8,094 nt of DNA. It comes from Tannerella sp. Lineage in GTDB: Bacteria; Bacteroidota; Bacteroidia; Bacteroidales; Tannerellaceae. Location: NCBI GenBank assembly GCA_031272655.1, contig JAISTJ010000086.1, positions 1 through 8,094 on the forward strand, written 5' to 3'. Shown in pieces: positions 5,974 through 8,094 of this stretch. Under the pieces are notes generated by a model. The model had not been told where the DNA came from. It made no database searches and saw only the letters and a list, made by a program, of their open reading frames with translations. The translations under genes were made by a program, and so were the position numbers. How positions within the stretch are numbered: the first letter of the stretch is position 1; each line of letters begins with the position of its first letter.

Positions 5974-7833
5974 ATGTTACAGCGTATTATAATAACTGTT
6001 ATTGTATGTTTATCGGGTTTCTCGTTATCAGCGCAGAACACCGAAAAAAATGAGGAAGAAGACAAACGCAATCTCACCCGCGAGATGACGCTTGAACGCG
6101 AATATGACCCTATTGTGCAGGATGCAGCAAAAGTAAACACCCTTCCTTTAGTTAAAGAGATGACCGTTCAGAAACGTCCGATAGTCTATTCCGACTATAC
6201 TATTTCGCTTTTTCCTGAAAAACAACTCAATGTACTACCCGATGGCACTACGCCTATGGATGTTCTTCACAGCGTCAGAAACGGTTATCTGCACGCCTCA
6301 GGCGGTATGTTCATGAACTTCGTAGGCGATTTCGGGTATCATCTGCTCAACAATAGCAACTCAAAGCTCGGAATATGGTTTTCACACCGTTCGGCAAACG
6401 GTAATGTGCGTTTTCTGAACAACGATACCCTTAAACGAAAGGCCGTTATAAACGATAATATCGGCGGTATAGACTTCAATCACCGCTTCAACAAATCAGT
6501 ATTGAAACTCGGCGGCAAGTTCGGCTACTCGGCGTTTAATTATTATGGGGTGCCGACTAATAGAGCGGCTGTACGTTATGTTGTAACGTCATCTTATGAC
6601 GATGCCAATTCCGTTTATGAACAGGATTACGATACAGATACAAATCAGGGCAACAGGTTGATAAATGCTTATGCCGCGCTTGCTTCGACCGACAAGACTG
6701 CTTTGGGTTATCATTTTGGGGTGGATTTTTCCAATTTCAACCAAAAATACTCAATGAACGCTGACTCTAAGGGGATGACCGAAAATCATTTTAAAATTGA
6801 CTTTGGACTTAGTTCGGCTGTGAATGACGGAAAAAGTTTCGGCGCTGATATTACGGCTAATGTCCTGACTTACACAGCCCCCGATGTTATCTCTTATTCC
6901 ATTCCCGATTCTGCGTTTAAAACTCATTTCAACGGAACTATTAACCCATATTTCCTTTTGGAAAAAGATACATGGCGTCTGTTGCTCGGCGTGAACCTGA
7001 TGCTTGTGTCGCAAAATTCCGAAACGGATTTTTTAGCCTCCCCAAATATTTCATTGACGGCAAGGATTGCCGACTTGTCTGTTTTTTACACAGACCTTAA
7101 AGGCGGTATCGAATCGAACTCCATGGCGGAACTGTCGCGCCTAAACCGCTATATTAATACTTTTTTTACGGCGGATGCGTCCAAGACATGGGCGGATTTG
7201 ACCCTTGGCTTCCGTGGCTCGCCTGCCGCAGGTTTCTGGTTTGATGTTTTCGGCGGATTTAAATATACGGAAGGGGAAGTGTTTTTTAATCCTTCCAGCT
7301 ATGCGTTCACGGATAAATGTTTTCCTAATATGAGCATGACATATCAGCCTGTGTCACAGCGTGTTCAGGGTGGTTTAGAATTGAAATACGACTACAGGCA
7401 AGTCGTTGATTTCTATCTCAAAGGCGTTTATTATCATTATACTGTGAAAGATATTGATACTTGGAAAAATGCCGCATCTGTCAGATTATCAAACTATTAT
7501 GAAAGCGAAAATGAAAGCACGAAGCCGTTAGGTAAACCGTCCTTAGTTATAAACGCGGGTGTAAATGTCCGTCCTGTAAAGCCGTTGACAATCAGCCTTG
7601 ATTATACGATGTTGTCGGGCATGTATGCAGGTTATTACGATGATACGTTTGATTATAAAATAGACAAGATGCCTGCGGTAAACGACCTGCGCCTGCGTTC
7701 ATCATGGCAGTTTACCGACCAGTTCAGCCTTTACGCCCAATTAAACAATCTGTTGTTCAGACGTCACGAGATATTTTACGGCTACCCACTCCAGCCATTT
7801 TCGGTAATGGGCGGATTTAATGTGAATTTCTGA
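5974..7833 (+). CDS. Outer-membrane beta-barrel protein, TonB-receptor-like, without recognisable plug
   Basis: The 619-residue product has a signal peptide (1-20, cleavage SLSA before Q21). Next comes a charged stretch and a segment LTREMTLEREYDPIVQDAAKVNTLP (34-58) that looks like a conserved family signature. From about residue 105 onward the chain alternates polar and aromatic residues in the manner of transmembrane beta-strands. It ends NNLLFRRHEIFYGYPLQPFSVMGGFNVNF, which resembles the last strands of TonB-dependent receptors and finishes with the C-terminal Phe expected of Bam-assembled barrels. I see no TonB box, no plug domain and no SusC-type carboxypeptidase-like domain. It is therefore more likely a structural or partner barrel than an active TonB-driven transporter, although automatic annotation may call it a TonB receptor. 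Cys12 in the signal peptide is preceded by Val, so it is not a lipoprotein. The 2-bp gap after the TPR gene strongly suggests co-expression and physical partnership. Confidence 0.85.
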   Translation: MLQRIIITVIVCLSGFSLSAQNTEKNEEEDKRNLTREMTLEREYDPIVQDAAKVNTLPLVKEMTVQKRPIVYSDYTISLFPEKQLNVLPDGTTPMDVLHSVRNGYLHASGGMFMNFVGDFGYHLLNNSNSKLGIWFSHRSANGNVRFLNNDTLKRKAVINDNIGGIDFNHRFNKSVLKLGGKFGYSAFNYYGVPTNRAAVRYVVTSSYDDANSVYEQDYDTDTNQGNRLINAYAALASTDKTALGYHFGVDFSNFNQKYSMNADSKGMTENHFKIDFGLSSAVNDGKSFGADITANVLTYTAPDVISYSIPDSAFKTHFNGTINPYFLLEKDTWRLLLGVNLMLVSQNSETDFLASPNISLTARIADLSVFYTDLKGGIESNSMAELSRLNRYINTFFTADASKTWADLTLGFRGSPAAGFWFDVFGGFKYTEGEVFFNPSSYAFTDKCFPNMSMTYQPVSQRVQGGLELKYDYRQVVDFYLKGVYYHYTVKDIDTWKNAASVRLSNYYESENESTKPLGKPSLVINAGVNVRPVKPLTISLDYTMLSGMYAGYYDDTFDYKIDKMPAVNDLRLRSSWQFTDQFSLYAQLNNLLFRRHEIFYGYPLQPFSVMGGFNVNF

Positions 7834-8009
7834 TGATTAAAACGATAATTTCAGAGGAACTCCCTGTAAAAGAGAGGTTTACTGTTAAGAAAAATATCAT
7901 TACCGGTGAGGCGGACGCTTCCGTCATTTTTTCCGCAAGCGAAAAAGAAGAAGCGAACGTAGTGAAGCAATCCAGATTATCAACTACTATGTGTGATAAT
8001 AAAAGTTAA
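7833..8009 (+). CDS. Short coupled reading frame, probably the truncated 5' end of a longer gene
   Basis: The ATG at 7833-7835 overlaps the barrel gene's stop codon by one base (TGATG), a classic arrangement for translational coupling. The product is 58 residues, starting MIKTIISEELPVKERFTVKK and ending STTMCDNKS. The first 30 residues read like the start of an ordinary soluble cytosolic protein. From about codon 30 the coding sequence runs through DNA that resembles a dispersed intergenic repeat (7922-7975) and then ends. My reading is that this gene has lost its body by insertion or deletion. Its N-terminus vaguely recalls succinylglutamate desuccinylase/aspartoacylase-like zinc hydrolases, but too little remains to support that. 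It may alternatively be a genuine small protein. No signal peptide or membrane segment is visible. Confidence 0.42.
   Translation: MIKTIISEELPVKERFTVKKNIITGEADASVIFSASEKEEANVVKQSRLSTTMCDNKS
7922..7975. repeat. Possible degenerate dispersed intergenic repeat
   Basis: CGTCATT (7922-7928), CGCAAGCGAAAAAGAAG (7934-7950) and then GCGAACGTAGTGAAGCAATCCAG (from 7953, key parts GTAGTGAAGC and GAAGCAATCCAG) recall in order the frequent bacterial intergenic repeat of the type CGTCATTGCGA...GAAGCAATCCAG. The resemblance is from memory, and only one copy is in this window, so its repetitive nature cannot be shown here. It coincides with the place where the frame at 7833 stops looking like a normal protein. 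Confidence 0.38.
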
Positions 8010-8037
8010 AGAAACGTAAAATTGACGTTTTGCAACT
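8004..8037. repeat. Imperfect inverted repeat ending in the first GTTTTGCAACT copy
   Basis: AAACGT (8012-8017) and ACGTTT (8025-8030) are exact inverted repeats 7 bp apart. The flanks AGTT (8004-8007) and AACT (8034-8037) are also complementary, so the left arm AGTTAAAGAAACGT is a diverged reverse copy of the right arm ACGTTTTGCAACT. It overlaps the stop codon of the short frame. It could be a weak terminator or a dyad operator. Confidence 0.45.
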
Positions 8038-8090
8038 AATTATTGAAAAATTTGCTGTTTTGCAACTCTTTTTGCTGTTTTGCAACTAAA
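8021..8090. repeat. Three phased direct repeats containing GTTTTGCAACT
   Basis: GTTTTGCAACT occurs at 8027-8037, 8057-8067 and 8077-8087. The last two copies belong to perfect adjacent 17-base matches TTTGCTGTTTTGCAACT inside 20-bp units (8051-8070 and 8071-8090). The first unit, at 8021, is a diverged version starting ATTGACG. The unit starts are 30 and 20 bp apart, so all copies face the same side of the helix at about 10 bp per turn. No gene is seen between 8010 and the window end at 8094. The arrangement suits a protein-binding array upstream of a gene beyond the edge, but function is unknown. Confidence 0.7.
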
Positions 8091-8094
8091 AAAT

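Noticed and set aside
5974..7833. Classical TonB-dependent nutrient receptor or lipoprotein
   Set aside because: No TonB box or plug domain is visible, and the signal-peptide Cys12 is preceded by Val and lacks a lipobox.
8021..8090. CRISPR array
   Set aside because: Spacing is 20-30 bp start to start with spacers of only a few bases and no cas gene; these are short direct repeats.

Overview
The window looks like chromosomal DNA of a Bacteroidota (probably Bacteroidales) bacterium. The evidence is two near-perfect Bacteroidota-type promoters (TTTG, exactly 19 bp, TAnnTTTG), A/T-rich leaders without clear Shine-Dalgarno sequences, the N-terminus of an HtpG chaperone, and an envelope gene pair (a giant periplasmic TPR protein plus a TonB-receptor-like beta-barrel) of a kind typical of this phylum. 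No species can be named from sequence alone.

Left part (1-1060): the 5' end of htpG runs off the left edge on the minus strand. It is divergent from nagB, glucosamine-6-phosphate deaminase, which has its catalytic and allosteric residues intact. The 165-bp gap holds the nagB promoter and a striking four-part TGNCA dyad (159-190).

Middle (1061-2935): a small exported protein made almost only of Lys, Glu and Ala with seven Cys-Cys pairs (1179-1625), then a ROK-family sugar kinase with the zinc motif (1779-2744). A hairpin follows each: 1680-1701 with a T-rich tail, and 2800-2829, a perfect 10-bp stem without one. NagB and the kinase could both serve hexose and amino-sugar use, but the intervening gene and hairpin mean a shared operon is not shown.

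Right part (2936-8094): a strong promoter drives a tight operon of a 1011-residue exported TPR protein, a 619-residue outer-membrane barrel protein (2-bp gap), and a third, very short reading frame that starts inside the barrel gene's stop codon (TGATG) and ends after 58 codons. The third gene seems to be cut short by sequence resembling a dispersed intergenic repeat. The window ends in A/T-rich DNA with three copies of GTTTTGCAACT set 30 and 20 bp apart, plus a diverged inverted copy, which looks like a regulatory repeat region for a gene beyond the right edge.

Most of the window is ordinary housekeeping and envelope sequence. The least explained items are the Cys-Cys repeat protein, the TGNCA dyad, the phased terminal repeats, and the function of the TPR/barrel pair.
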